DNA of 64,000 nt from Dromiciops gliroides (taxonomy: Eukaryota > Chordata > Mammalia > Microbiotheria > Microbiotheriidae): assembly GCF_019393635.1 (NCBI RefSeq), contig NC_057866.1, positions 232,534,359-232,598,358 on the forward strand, in the 5' to 3' direction. The position numbers and the translations under genes were made by a program. Within the stretch, counting starts at the first letter, position 1. Each line of letters starts with the position of its first letter. Under the pieces are notes generated by a model that saw only the letters and a program-made list of their open reading frames with translations, did not search any database and was not told where the DNA came from. Below, one piece after another: positions 1-11,497 of this stretch.

Positions 1-132
1 TACAATATGTTCTACAGGGAGGAGCCTGTAGAAAACAGGGAAATGAAGAGATTGAGCCTTTAAGAAGGCAGTCAGGGGGAGTAAGATATATGAAAGAGGA
101 AGAAATTTTAAATAAGCTTCAATTAAGCATAG

Positions 133-281
133 GATGCTAGGTGGTGCAGTGCATAAAGCACCAGCCCTGGATTCAGGAGGACCTGAGTTCAAATCTGACC
201 TTAGACACTTACACTAGCTGTGTGACCTTGGGCAAGTCACTTAACCCTCATTGTGCCCCCACCAAAAAAAATACACACACA
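133..281 (+). mobile_element. Mar1/WSINE1-type CORE-SINE
   Basis: A tRNA-like head (ctaggtggtgcag) is followed by the MIR-type core (cctgagttcaaatc, tagctgtgtgacc, gggcaagtcacttaacc) and an A-rich/CA tail. It is flanked by a perfect 13-bp target-site duplication, caattaagcatag, at 120-132 and 282-294. This is a LINE-mobilised SINE on the plus strand. The 67-aa open frame across it is only SINE translation. Confidence 0.93.
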
Positions 282-1097
282 CAATTAAGCATAGCACCAG
301 GATCAATGAGTGGGAGGAAGATTTTGGAACTTTTCCAACAGTAGTGCTATCTAACAAGGAATGGGCTGGCTGATAAAGTCCTAAACTTCCATGTCTCTAG
401 ATGTTTACAGATGATCCCTTGAAGGTTATCAATTGGTGATATTATAGATGATTTCTATATTGTGTAGGAGGTTGGATTCACTGAACTTTGAGGTTCTTTC
501 CATGATGAATAATTAGACCAGATTTAGGAGAAGGGTTCTTACCAAAACTGACATCCACTGGGATGGACTTCTGCTGAGAGTGAATGACAGAGGAAAACTA
601 AACAGTTGCTGACTTTAATGTCAAAGTAAAATTAATAAAGAATCATTAGCAATACGAATGCCAAATTCTTTAAAGAAAGTTGAAACTACTTTAAGTAGCC
701 AAGCAGTTGTTGACTTTCAGGAAACTAACTAGGCTAACCTAGAACTCAGTAATCAGAGAAGGGCAAGCTTATTTTAAACAAATATTTTTTGGATGCTTTA
801 AAATCACACAAGTGCACTGAAAAGAGTAGTTATCAGTGTATCACACAAAAACTATTGTGGTATTCTGGTAAGTTGGCCTTTTCATCAGAAAACTTAAATT
901 TAAGTCCTGGATTCAACCCTTTTAAAATGTTGTATAAATATGAGCTATTTATTTATGTAAATTTATCTTCTCCATGGAAAAACTTGTTGTTTATCCAAAT
1001 TTCACCCTCTCATTCTCTTTTCAATTGTATGCACATACAGCAATACTACAAGGATTCTTGCTCTTAATTATGGTACAAGAGGGGAAATCGCACAAAC

Positions 1098-1250
1098 TCT
1101 GTAGTCAGATAATCTGGGATCAACTGCTTATTCCTTGTCTAATCACAGCCTAGTTATTTAACCTCCCTAGGCCTTAGTTTCCTAAAATGTAACACAAGGT
1201 CTTGGGACTATATGACCTCTGAAGGTTCATACTGATCTATGATCCAGATG
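1098..1250 (+). mobile_element. Old MIR-like SINE
   Basis: Degenerate MIR-type order: gtagtcagataatctggg, then a decayed core, then ttatttaacctccctaggcc, ttagtttcc, and a tail resembling the usual gacctctgaaggt segment. No target-site duplication was found. Family assignment is by core similarity only. A CA/TA-rich stretch follows at 1258-1300. Confidence 0.5.
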
Positions 1251-1309
1251 TTTATACATACACACATATATTTATGTATACACACACACACACATATATC
1301 CATGAATGA

Positions 1310-1985
1310 ATGAGAAGGCACTAATTAAGTGGCTACTGTGTGCTGTGTGCTAGGCACTGGGAATACTAAAACAAATACAAGATAGTTCCTTCTACCAAGT
1401 AGGTTACATTCTATTAGGAGACAACACATTTAGGGGAGTGTTTTTTGTTTGTTTGTTTGTTTTGTTTGAGTGCCAGGAATGGCAAGTGGCCATGCCTTTC
1501 CCAATAATCTAATCAATAATAAAAATTAAGTTTTTCTGTGTTGTAGCCTCTTAACTATACATCAGTAATAGAAAGACAAAAGCCAAATCATCCCTGCCTT
1601 TAAGGAACTTACATTATAACAGGTGAAACAGCATGTATATTTATAGACCTATACAAGACACATAGAAAATAGATACACAGAAATCACAGAGGACTTAGTA
1701 AAGAGGAAGCGCAAAAGCTCTCCTATAAAGTACCATTTAAGCTGAGCATTGAAGGAGACAAGAGACAAGGTATTCCAAGCAGCAGAAGTGAACATGGACA
1801 GCATGGATGTATGGGAATCAGCCAGTACCATGGCACACAAACATCATATTGAGGAACAACAAATAGGCCAGTTTTCCTGTACCATAGTTTGGATGAAGAG
1901 GAGTAATGAATATTGAGATGAGAAAGGAAAAGAGAAGCCAAGTTGTAAAATGCGTTACATCCCAAACAACAATTTATATCTTTGT
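1310..1985. repeat. Old interspersed repeat, family not named
   Basis: The phrase tgtgctaggcactgggaat, then an aaggaacttacattataac type segment, then a gagcattgaaggagaca segment and a terminal aagttgtaaaatgcg segment follow the order of a widespread old mammalian repeat whose library name I cannot give with certainty. The first part recurs at 24,770-24,860. An unrelated GTTT-rich segment interrupts it near 1440-1545. The antisense 60-80 aa frames here are not genes. Confidence 0.4.
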
Positions 1986-4900
1986 GTACAGGTCTTTGTA
2001 AAATTTTGAACGTTTTTTAACATCTATTTTATTTTTCAAAAATAGGAGGTTATCATTTGGTAAGACTCTGAACTCAATTAAAGCACTGAACCATAAAATT
2101 ATAGAACTATTAGTTCCTCTCATCATAAGTCCTATTCTGAGAAAAGTCCCTTTTTACTTCATTCTTCCAAAATAGATGTCCATCTTCTACTTAAATATCT
2201 TCATTTATGGTATCTCCTAGATTTGCTGGTGCTTTGGGCTATTGGATAGAAATTTATTGTTCATATTGGGTCAAAATCTTTTTCCTTGTTCTTTTCATAT
2301 AGCAGTGCTAATCTGTGCTCCCAGAATCAAATAGAATAATTTACCTCTATATAATGGTGCTTCAAATGTTTGAATACTGAATATTGTCATGTCTCCCATT
2401 AATATTTTCTTATGTGAAGAGATTAGCCCCTATCACTGAACTTCTCAGTAATATGATGCTTGCTTCGTTTTAATCAGAATTGAAAACTATATAGCTCAAA
2501 ATGGTGGTAATGCAGAATGCTGAAATAGATAACAATCTGGCCCTCTTTGCCAACAGAGGAATTTAAGAAGTGAATTCCTTAAATACGGTTCTTTAGCAAG
2601 CATCCATTGTAAGACATGTCTGATGATAATACCCCCAGCAATTCCTGTTCCAAAAGCATATATTAATGTTTCTTTAATAGGCCATTCATATTGTGTTGTT
2701 AGAAGTAAAAATTCTCACACTGCTATAAGATGAATCAGAGTGAAAACATTTACCAAGAATGTATTAGTTAATCAAAAATAAAAGTTGGATGCATGAAGAT
2801 GGTCCATTCCCCATTGTAATCCAACCCTAAATCATGCAGATTATCTAACTGATGACCACTTCAAGGAAACTAAAATCTTTGGGTTTGGGTCCTTAAGTGT
2901 ATTCCTTGACACTCCTCTTGTCTTTAGAAAGCTTTTAATTAGTTCTTTTTATAGTGTACAGAGGAACTGAAAACTACATCATTCAAAATGGTAGTTATGT
3001 GGAAAGCCAAGAGTGAATACTTAAAAAAACAAACTCTTAAAATTAGTTTTCATGAAATAGTTTAAAATTTGATTCTCTCTTCCCACAGATGAATGAGAGA
3101 ACTGAATTCCTTCAGTATGGTTCAAAATAAAATGAACTTGTGAGTCCATGGGAAAAGAACAGTGGACAATCTGATAAATATGGAGAAAAGAATTCACTTA
3201 ATTACAGTACACTATACTTTGAAGGTTATAAAAGGATATCAAGTGTACGTTTTCTAAGCTTGTACTAATTAACTTATAATATAACAAAAATCAAATTTTA
3301 AATGCTATATTAGAGCCTTTCAGTCATATAAATAACTTTAGTAAGCTTAGTGTAAAGCTTAGTTAGTCGTCCTTATTAGTAAGTGAATTATTTTGAAATG
3401 TTTGAATTATTTGCATGTAGGGATCGTAGATGTATGTGAGATTACATCATATGTCATGTTAATTCAGGATATCAGTGACTAAAAAATTCAACAACATAAA
3501 AGAAAGACAGGACGGAAATGTTCAAAAGTTATGATTTTCCCTTTTCAGCTTTGTTATTATCCTAAATTGTTATAAAAGAAGTCACACATATTTAGCCAGA
3601 TGGGCTAACCCTGGTCATTTATAGATACATAGTTGGATAGATAGATAAATAGATAAATGATAGATAAAAAGAAAAAAGATATATAGATATAGATATATGT
3701 ATATACCAAACACCATCATATAATTTTACCCCAAGCTTACTCTCTTAATGGACGGAGCGAAATATTTTATTACTGATAAGATTGATAAAAAGAGCATCAC
3801 CTGAAGTTTCTCATTAACTATCAGATAAGTACGGCCTTTGACATGAAGTGGGCTTCATGTCCAAATACAGTAATCCAACATGAGGAGAAATCTACAAGCA
3901 AGAAATGGAGTCTCATTTAAACATGTTAGGTTTAAGTGTCCTCTTTTCACCTTTTAGCTTTATTTTGATTTAGCATTGATTTTGTCCTTTGCTTTAACCA
4001 GTCAATCATCTAAATGCACACAGACAGATGATTCTGAAATGACCATGCTGAAAACCAGTCATGTCCAGTGTGTTAAGATATAATCAATTTTGTTTATTTT
4101 ATTTTTCAATTCTGTTTGATGCTGGCCATATCTAACATCTTCTTACGCTATTCTTGAATAAATGTGATGGAGAGACATTAGTTGTCTGAATGTCTTTGCT
4201 TTCTTTCATTTCTAAATCCTGATTTCATTTTCTGACATAGTTTAGGTTTTGTTTTATTCTTTATATATAAATTCCATTTTACTCATATTTAAACTGAACT
4301 GAAGTCACCTTATTTTTTGAATCCTAATTTCAAACCTTTCAAGTTCCTTCTGTTACCAGGTCCATGTCATATTACTTCCTCCTATATTTTCTGATGTTCC
4401 AGGCCAAATCCCCCATTATCTGTACCCCCCCATGTTCCATATGCTTGAAATGCCTCACCTTTCCTTATTCACCTATTTAGTTCATACACAGTCAATTACA
4501 TCCACAAAGTTTTCTTTCTTATAGAAGTTAGAACAAAGTTCAGAATAATGCAATACTTAAATACAGAATCATTACTCTCATTGAAGATTTATTATTATCA
4601 AGTCATGTTAATGAAAGTTTTAGCTTAACTATAGGCTTCTAATATTTTTGGGTCCTCATTATTCCTCAGTCCACCACACTTGCTGCTTATTACAATGTAC
4701 ATGTCTCCATAAATTTGAATACTCCCTTCTCTTTTATGCTCTAACTGGAAGAGAGTGATTTATTTTGCCCCCAGGAAATGCCATACATATCTATGTTTCT
4801 CTCCCTATTTACTACTGGTCTTGTTGCTCATACCTAAAATGACTCTGAATAAAAGCATTGGCACACAATTTACTAAACCATAAAGACCAGCTTCTTGGTC
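1986..4900. other. Unique AT-rich DNA, no gene seen
   Basis: No open frame, SINE or LINE is recognisable over most of this stretch. It contains a diverged local duplication (2463-2612 against 2961-3130) and a GATA-rich run at 3625-3700. At 4320-4540 there is T/C-rich sequence that may be a decayed L2/L3 tail (low confidence). Confidence 0.6.
2463..3130 (+). repeat. Diverged local direct duplication
   Basis: Two segments about 500 bp apart share gaa(t/c)tgaaaacta and caaaatggt(g/a)gt(t/a)atg, and further on gaattcctt followed by a t-rich ggttc phrase. Similarity is patchy, so this may be an old tandem duplication or two copies of an unrecognised repeat. Confidence 0.35.
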
Positions 4901-4929
4901 TTTATTCAGTAGTAGTATAATCATTTTTT

Positions 4930-5640
4930 TAAGCTAGTTCCCAGACACCTATCCATTCTCTCCAGTATCTGATTCTAAACTTCTTTTTTAATTGCTTTTT
5001 TTTCAAATAAAGATTTTCCTCCATCTTCCACACCTGCTCCCTCCAATTTGAGAAAGTAAAAAACACAATTCCTATTACAAATATATGTAGTTGAGCAAAA
5101 TAAATTCCTGTATTGGTCATGTCAAAAAAATAATTCTCAATCTGTACTCTTAATTTGTTATCTATCAGGAGTGGGTAGCCTGTTTTTTTCATGAAACTTC
5201 AGGAAAATTGATTGGTTATTGTAGTTAGCAGAACCTAAGGGTTGGTTGCCTTTATAATATTGTTATTATATACATTATTCTCCTTGTTCTACTCATTTCA
5301 CTCTGTACCAATTTATACAAGTCTTTCTAAGTATTTTTCATGAAAGTATCTTTTTCATCATTTCTTCTACTACAATAGTATTTCAGCAAATTAATATTCT
5401 GTCACTGTTCAGCCAATCCCCAATTGATGACCATTCTCTGTTTCTAATTTTTTGCCATCAAAAAACTGTACATGAGACCTTTCCCCCTTTCTTTGTTCTC
5501 TTTGAGTTATATATGTAGCATTGATGAGTTAAATGGTATGCATAGTTTAATTACCTTTTGGACATAGCTCCAAATTGCTTTCCATATTGGCTGAGCAAGT
5601 TCATAACTCCACCAACAATATATTAATATATGCTTTCTCA
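4930..5640 (-). mobile_element. Old L1 3' region, antisense
   Basis: Read on the minus strand this is the 3' untranslated part of a marsupial L1. Diagnostic plus-strand phrases are acaatagtatttcagc, cagccaatccccaattgatg, and at the right end atagctccaaattgctttcc and ccaccaac. The same phrases recur in the antisense L1s at 34, 37, 46 and 62 kb. It is 5' truncated and heavily mutated. The 87-aa open frame at 4929-5192 lies inside it. Confidence 0.65.
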
Positions 5641-5658
5641 CAGGTAGATAAATTAGAG

Positions 5659-5762
5659 TCAGCTAGGTTGTGCACTACATAGAACACTGGGGTTGGAGTC
5701 AGGAAGTGTTGAGTTCAAATATATCCTTGGACACTTGCTAGCTATTTGCCTCTGGGAGATCT
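5659..5762 (+). mobile_element. Degenerate CORE-SINE
   Basis: cagctaggttgtgcacta, then ggagtcaggaagtgttgag, ttcaaatatat and cttgctagctat follow SINE order, with many substitutions and no clear tail. It is older than the other Mar1-type copies. Confidence 0.6.
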
Positions 5763-6172
5763 TATAGTACTGGTCAGAGAAAGAAGGAGAAAAATAGTGG
5801 TAGTTGGTGACTTTTTGAAGCTTAGGTTTTTTAAAAATAGCTATTTATTGAACTGGCAACAAAGAAGGTTATTTTCTTTCTTGAACATGTATTCGACATG
5901 TTATAGCAAATATCAAAATATATCTAAGTGGATTATTACTACCCTCTTCTCATGGGCAATTCATGTGGGAAGAAATAATACTGCCAGAATGGACCTAAAA
6001 AGTATTTAAGCATGCACTGTTTTCATGACTATTGCCCATTGAAGACAAGGGATGCAGAAGGAAAAAAATGATTTCAAAAGAAAATATTGAGCTAAGAATG
6101 TAATTTTAAAATTTCTTTCTCAGAGGATAAAATCAGATGCAATGGGTTGATGTTACAATTTAAGCTGGTGTC

Positions 6173-6370
6173 ATGAAAAATATCATAAAAATGAGACCCA
6201 GTAGTAACAACAACAACATATATAGATATATAACACAACTATATAAATGTAACATTATATATACATACATACACATCTATACTTATATGTGTTCATATAC
6301 ACATCATATGTTTGTGTGTATGTATATAATTTTGTGTATGTATTTATGTATGATGCATGTATGTATGTTA
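6173..6370. repeat. AT-rich TATA/TATG microsatellite tract
   Basis: Imperfect alternation of tatata, catacata and gtatgtat runs. The 93-aa frame here (Y/I/C/M-rich) is microsatellite read-through. Confidence 0.8.
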
Positions 6371-6406
6371 CAAGAAGTTCCCCAAATGTGTTGTGCTATC
6401 TTTTCT

Positions 6407-6572
6407 TTTCTTTTTTTTCCTTTTTTCCTTTGTGAGGCAATTGGGGCTAAGTGACTTGCCCAGGGTCACACAGCTAGTAAGTGTTAAGTGTCTGAGGCCA
6501 GATTTGAACTCAGGTCCTTCTGAATCCAGGGCCGGTGCTCCATCCACTGCGCCACCTAGCTGCCCCCCCCCC
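6407..6572 (-). mobile_element. Mar1-type CORE-SINE, 3' part of a U6-SINE chimera
   Basis: On the minus strand the SINE begins at a run of ten G (6563-6572 complement) and cagctaggtggcgcagtgg, runs through the core and ends in an A-rich tail (plus-strand T/C at 6407-6430). Its 5' end abuts the U6 copy directly, on the same strand. The outer target-site duplication is shared with U6 (6392-6406 and 6678-6692). Confidence 0.95.
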
Positions 6573-6677
6573 AAATATAGAACACTTCACAGATTTGCGT
6601 ATCATCCTTGTGCAGGGACCATGCTAATCTTCTCTGTATCATTCCAATTTTAGTATATGTGCTGCCAAAGTGAGCAC
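6573..6677 (-). pseudogene. U6 spliceosomal snRNA retropseudogene
   Basis: The reverse complement matches U6 snRNA over its whole length: it starts gtgctcactttggcagcac, then atatactaaaattgga, atgatacagagaagatt, agcatggtccctgcacaagg and atacgcaaatctgtgaag, and ends ctatattt. Differences from the canonical sequence include cgcttcgg to cactttgg, ggcccc to ggtccc and gacacgc to gatacgc, so it is probably not functional. Its first base sits exactly at the target-site duplication and its 3' end joins a SINE. Confidence 0.93.
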
Positions 6678-6692
6678 TGTACTGTCTTTTCT

Positions 6693-8005
6693 ATCTGAGG
6701 TCACAAAGGAAAATGGAGGGAGATCCAGGAAACTAAATATCAAACAAAAACTCAGCCTATAAGCAACTGAAATTCCTTCAGTTCAAAAATTGACTTTTTG
6801 TTGGGATATAAATTACTGAGGCCATTCCAATTTGTCTAGGGAAATGTTCCTTTCATGAGTTTTAGCTTCTTATAAATCCTCAGGTCATCACCATTTCACC
6901 TCCAAATCTACAAGGAAGGATACTTTCCAAATGTAATACTTCAAAAGTATCAAGGCTTTCTGATCTCCAGTAGATTGGATATATGTCCAACAATGTGCGT
7001 TCAGGTATTAATCAATTCTGAAGAATAGGGAAATAATAACAAATCTTATGAATAAGTGATCAAGACATTTATATCATCAAGATCTTTAATGATAATCTAC
7101 TTTGTTGAACAGAGTCACTTTTTCGAGGTAGGTATGTACTTTGACACAAAAGGACTAGAAAGAAATCACTGGTATATATTAAATGTTGGAAGAAACACAT
7201 ATCCTGTATTTAGAAGAACCAATTTCAGGAAGGGGCCTTACAGGTTCTGTAGTCTAACTTTTTCACTTTATGGATCAGGAACCTGAAGCCAAGGAAAATT
7301 TACTTGCCTAAGTTCACATGGGTGGTAAATGACAGACCTAGGATTCAAACTCAAGTCCTTGACTCCAAACCAAGCATTTTTTTTCCACACTGCCTCTATG
7401 AGCTTCTACAACAGTAACAGCAGGCATGATTACAAAGAAATGTAAAAGAAATGCCAATAATAAATTAAAATTCACCTCTGACGATCAAAGTACCAGAGAA
7501 CTGCCTTCTGAAGTATCCAAATATCATTCCTGAAGATGGTCTCTTCCCTGCCCCACAAAATACTTAATTGAACACCATATATAATACCAATATAATTTGC
7601 CTTCGAACCCAAAATACCTGATTCACTTTTGCAGAGGGAGACAGCCATTTCTATTCCTTCCTACAGCTAGGAATCTGAGGCACAGATGGGGTGTAATTGG
7701 CTTGCCTATCATCATAAAGCACTATACAACAGAGCCAAGCCTAGAGCAATCTTTTGGCCTCCAGTGCAATGGTCTAGCTTCTAAGTCATAAATATCTGTT
7801 GACTGATTGATGTATAGTAACTTTTCATAGTCTTTTTATCTCTGTTAGGGTTTAAGTCTGGATTAGTTTCTATGTCCTTGGTCAGCCATCTATTGCCAGT
7901 GGGGGGAAAAGCAATCAATAAGTAGTTTATATTTAGATTTTACTTTATGTTTACGAAAAATCCCACACATATTGTCTCATTTTATTCTTATCCATAGAGA
8001 ATGAA
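6693..8005. other. Mostly unique DNA with one antisense MIR-like SINE
   Basis: At 7205-7400 there is an antisense MIR-like copy: aggaacctgaagcc, cttgcctaagttcacatg, ggattcaaactcaagtcc and actgcctct, matching another copy at 45,585-45,790. Nothing else is recognised. The open frames of 60-76 aa have no family features. Confidence 0.55.
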
Positions 8006-8009
8006 AAAG

Positions 8010-8115
8010 TAGCAGGAGAGCTTGTCTTAGAGTAAGGAAGATCTGATTTAAAGTCTGGCATCTGATACATAGTGGATGTGTGACACTGGGCAAGTCATTT
8101 CACCTCTCAGGATTC
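8010..8115 (+). mobile_element. Old MIR-like SINE
   Basis: ggaagatctgatttaaagtc followed by gatgtgtgacactgggcaag and tcatttcacctctcagg is the MIR/CORE-SINE core in plus orientation. No target-site duplication was found. Confidence 0.6.
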
Positions 8116-8219
8116 CAGAACAACATCTCTGACTATAAATGAGAGAGCAGATGTTGATGCTCCAAGAAGAAGTTTCTTCTCTGTGAGTTTGCTTAATTGG
8201 TGAAACCACAAATATATAT

Positions 8220-8392
8220 GAACAGAGGGAAGGAGGGAAAAAGGGAAGAAAGATGAAAGGAAGAAATGGGAGAAGGATAGGAGACATCAAGGGATGAAGG
8301 AAAGAAGGAAGAGAAAAAAAGCAAAAAAGCAGAAGGGGAGCAAGAGCATGAAGGAGGGAAGAAGGAATTAAAAAAAAGGAACATGCTGAAGG
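8220..8392 (+). repeat. Polypurine GGAA/GAAG tract
   Basis: About 170 bases almost free of pyrimidines on the plus strand, made of irregular ggaagg, gaagg and aaaa units. Antisense frames across it (S/F/P-rich, 63 and 116 aa) are composition artefacts. Confidence 0.85.
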
Positions 8393-8404
8393 AAGCAATG
8401 CAGT

Positions 8405-9023
8405 GATGATCCCATCACTCTCTTTTTTATGCCATTTCTCATTCCTGGAATTTTCTCCTGTTGAAATTATTTCTTATTTCTAGGCTCAGCTTGAATACTT
8501 GTTCCTCTTGGGGGAATTCTAATCAACCTTCCCCCACCTCCAATTGTGTGCAGCAAATGTTTACATTTGCTATCTATGGGGAAAATATATATCCAAGACA
8601 CGTTTTTTCAATTTTGTTTACATTATTGATATTTTATCCATTGCTTTCTTAAGTCTAGACAATAAACTAAGCATTAGATGAAGCCTTGATTTATAGTGTT
8701 TTCCCATTTCTGAGGTGCAAATGTTCACATTGAAGATTTAACAATTGGTTCTCTGAGCTGAGTCAAACTGGCTCCAGCAAACCCTTGTCCCCACCCAACC
8801 TATATGTTGCTCAAATTGTCTACATTACTCTACTTGCATCTCTTCTATATAATTGAACACTGGGTCTTTGCATTCCTAGAATGCAGCGGGATGAATTACA
8901 TTACTGCATATGTTTAATAGACACTTAGTATGTGTCTTCTTGAATTAAATTGAATCTCCATTTTATAGATAAAACTACTGAGGTTCGGAGAAGTTAAGGT
9001 CTTTGCTCAAGAATATTCAAATA
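8405..9023. other. No gene; possible decayed L2-like DNA
   Basis: Pyrimidine-rich sequence at 8405-8660 has the look of an L2/L3 3' part (tcattcctggaattttctcc, gctcagcttgaatacttg) but lacks a diagnostic end. At 8945-9020 a short antisense MIR-like piece (cattttatagataaaac, ctgaggttcgg) is possible. Confidence 0.35.
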
Positions 9024-9695
9024 AGAAGCCATTGAACAGAGAGGCAGAGGGTATAGAAGAGTGAAAGGGATCTCTGGCCTGAAGTCAGAGACCCTAAATT
9101 CAAATCCCCTCTCAGACACTTCCTACACAAATGACTATGAGCACTCATTTAAAACTCAGTTTTCTCATAAGTAAAAGAATGGAGTTGACCAAGATGATAC
9201 TTGAGGTCCCATCTTGACCCACAAATAAACTCTGATGTGAAATAGTGACACACTGATTTTCACAATGTGAAGAAATCTGTTATCCAGTGAAAAACAACAT
9301 CAATTTGGCTTGTGCCATTTGCAGATAGGGCATTTTCATATATATGAATGAAAACTGAAGCTGAATCATGTACTTAAGTTCCATTAAATTTTTATATTAA
9401 ACCTCTCTAAATTGTTCTGCAGGACTGGTAATAGTAGGGAAAGCAGTAGTGAATTTCTTGTGGTTCCAAGAACAAAGACAAGAAAATACATAAAGTAGAC
9501 AGGAGGAGAGTCTAGGGATTGCTGCCATCTCTGTTCCTACCATCATCACTACAGGTAGCAAACATTAAATATATCTCTGAAATAGAGAAAGTGAAAGTTC
9601 TTTGATCACATTTTTTTAAAAGGGATGACTTTGTATTATGCATGGCATATTGTATGATACATATATGACATCAAACTAATAAGCATGACACAAAG
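9024..9695 (+). repeat. Left arm of large inverted repeat
   Basis: 672 bases whose reverse complement is present at 11,498-12,079. By direct reading I count five substitutions in about 555 aligned bases, plus two length differences. The left arm keeps about 112 bp that the right arm lacks (inside a SINE near 9060-9172). The right arm has about 22 bp extra near 11,555. Both outer boundaries are abrupt. Confidence 0.95.
9063..9230 (+). mobile_element. MIR-like SINE inside the left arm
   Basis: ggcctgaagtcagagaccc, ttcaaatcccctctcagac and cagttttctcat, followed by the typical tail gatgatacttgaggtccc. The right arm contains only the tail portion. The length difference is therefore a deletion in the right arm, not a SINE insertion in the left one. 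Confidence 0.7.
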
Positions 9696-11497
9696 GCTTG
9701 AATCCAAGTGTTGTAACTCCTAGTTGGGTATTTGGTCTTCTACTGCATTCTCTGGCTAGGGTCTCCTCTCTCATTAAAGTATATGAAAGATATATAATGT
9801 TCTAGTGCACAGGGAATTTATGTTTATGAAAATCTTGAATTTTCCAGTATCAGACTTGAGGATGGATATCATATGAAATATGTGAAAAAGACTCCATATG
9901 ACTCAGTATAAAACTTTTGGAGAAGATCAGCCTTATGGATAAGGAAGTAGGCAGTTGGTTATTTTCATGTGATAAGATTTATGTACCCCAGGAAAGGTCT
10001 TTCCTCCCACAACCTAGTTATACCTCTTTGCTTGTGTGTTAATTTTCCTTAACATGAACAAAAGATTACTATCCAGTCATTAGAGAATAGCTGTAAACAT
10101 TTTAATAACTTTGGGAGTTATATTAACTCAAATTTGTTCATGCTGAAGAGCAAATGACCATCTAACCCTCTATCGTGAGTAGAAATTGATGTGCAGTGGA
10201 AGAGTTTAGAGGATGGAGTGAGGGCTAGAAATGTCAGAAGAAGGGTAAATGGTTTAGGCAAAGGGTGATGCAGAAAGGGAAAAATGGGGACCTGAAGAAA
10301 ATGTTTGTTCACTTTTTTATCTTTTTTCTGAAATGAGGCCTATGAATTAATGCATGAGGAATTTCTTTCTCTATAGTTTCATTCTAATGAACACAATGAT
10401 TTCCATAAGTTAAAAAAAAGTAAGAGAATTTACAAATCAGAAGCTACCTTCCAAGAAAATGTGCCCAATATGTTTGGACATGATAGTGGTCCCACCTATA
10501 GCCACTGTGAACAATAGCTCTGTGTAAATCACTAGAGCAGTAGTTTACCTTTGGAAATAAAGGTGGGACATTGGAGTGTGTCAATAAGAATGTTTCAACT
10601 GGCAGCTGATGACTAATGTACAAATAACATTTTTTTTCACTGACTGTCATGTGACCCTTTTTTTTGTCTCTGGTTATACTTGGTCTCTAGTTACATTCTC
10701 ATCTAAAATAAAGGTGCCTTTCTGTATCTGTGAAATATTTCTATCTCTGTCCACCATCTTTTAAAAAAAATGTGATAGAAAGTACATTTTTGATTTCTTC
10801 CTCCTCCTGGTCATTCCTATAAATTTTAAAGAATACTGGAGTATATTCTGATACTTGTGAAAGATTTTTATAATGATCCTTGACTAAGTTCATGAACTTT
10901 CATCTCATTTTTTATATTTTTCTCTACTTTTGTTTCTTATGCCCTGTACCCTCAATGCTCTATCTTTTCTTAATTAATGGATCAGATTTATTTAACCTCA
11001 TTTCACCCTCCACTAGGGTAGGAAAATATAAGTATTAATATTCCCATTTTACAGATGAGTGACCTGAGGCTCAAATAGATTGAGCAATTTGCTCATAGTC
11101 ACTCCCTAATAAGTGTTAGGGGCAGGACTCCAGCCTAATAGAGAAGGCATTGCATTGAGTACATCACTTAAGTTTTTCTGAGCCTTAGTTTTGTCATCTG
11201 TGAAATGTTGGGCTTGGACAAGATGCCCCTTCTGACCTGAAACCACTGTACTACTCTACCTCTATTAAATCCAAAGAACAGAGAATGGAATAAAATAAGG
11301 AGAAAGAAAGAAGAATAGAACTTGGAAGCATAGTTTTCTTGGCATTGGGAAAATGTCTTTCTGTTTATCTGTCATGTCTCATCCAGAAGGAAAGCCAATT
11401 GAAGGCAGCAATAACTAGCTGTTGGTGTACTATGCATGCTCAATGCACAGCAACTAGATGTTGCTTCTGATTTCTTGGATTTTAAATTGCATCGCAT
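9696..11497. other. Spacer between inverted-repeat arms
   Basis: About 1.8 kb of AT-rich single-copy-looking DNA. It holds an antisense MIR-like piece at 11,034-11,115 (cccattttacagatgag, gacctgaggctcaa) followed by MIR-like tail sequence to 11,250. No convincing coding region; the 64- and 68-aa frames show no domain. Confidence 0.6.

Noticed and set aside
133-281. tRNA gene from the tRNA-like SINE head
   Set aside because: A and B box-like text exists, but there is no cloverleaf or acceptor stem; every copy is embedded in a SINE with a tail and target duplication.
6357-6653. Recurring peptide of the type LSDLPRVTQLVSVKCLRPDL in many frames (6.4, 31.4, 38.8, 39.6, 47.1, 49.9, 55.5, 60.0 kb)
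   Set aside because: This is the antisense translation of the Mar1-type SINE, not a protein family.
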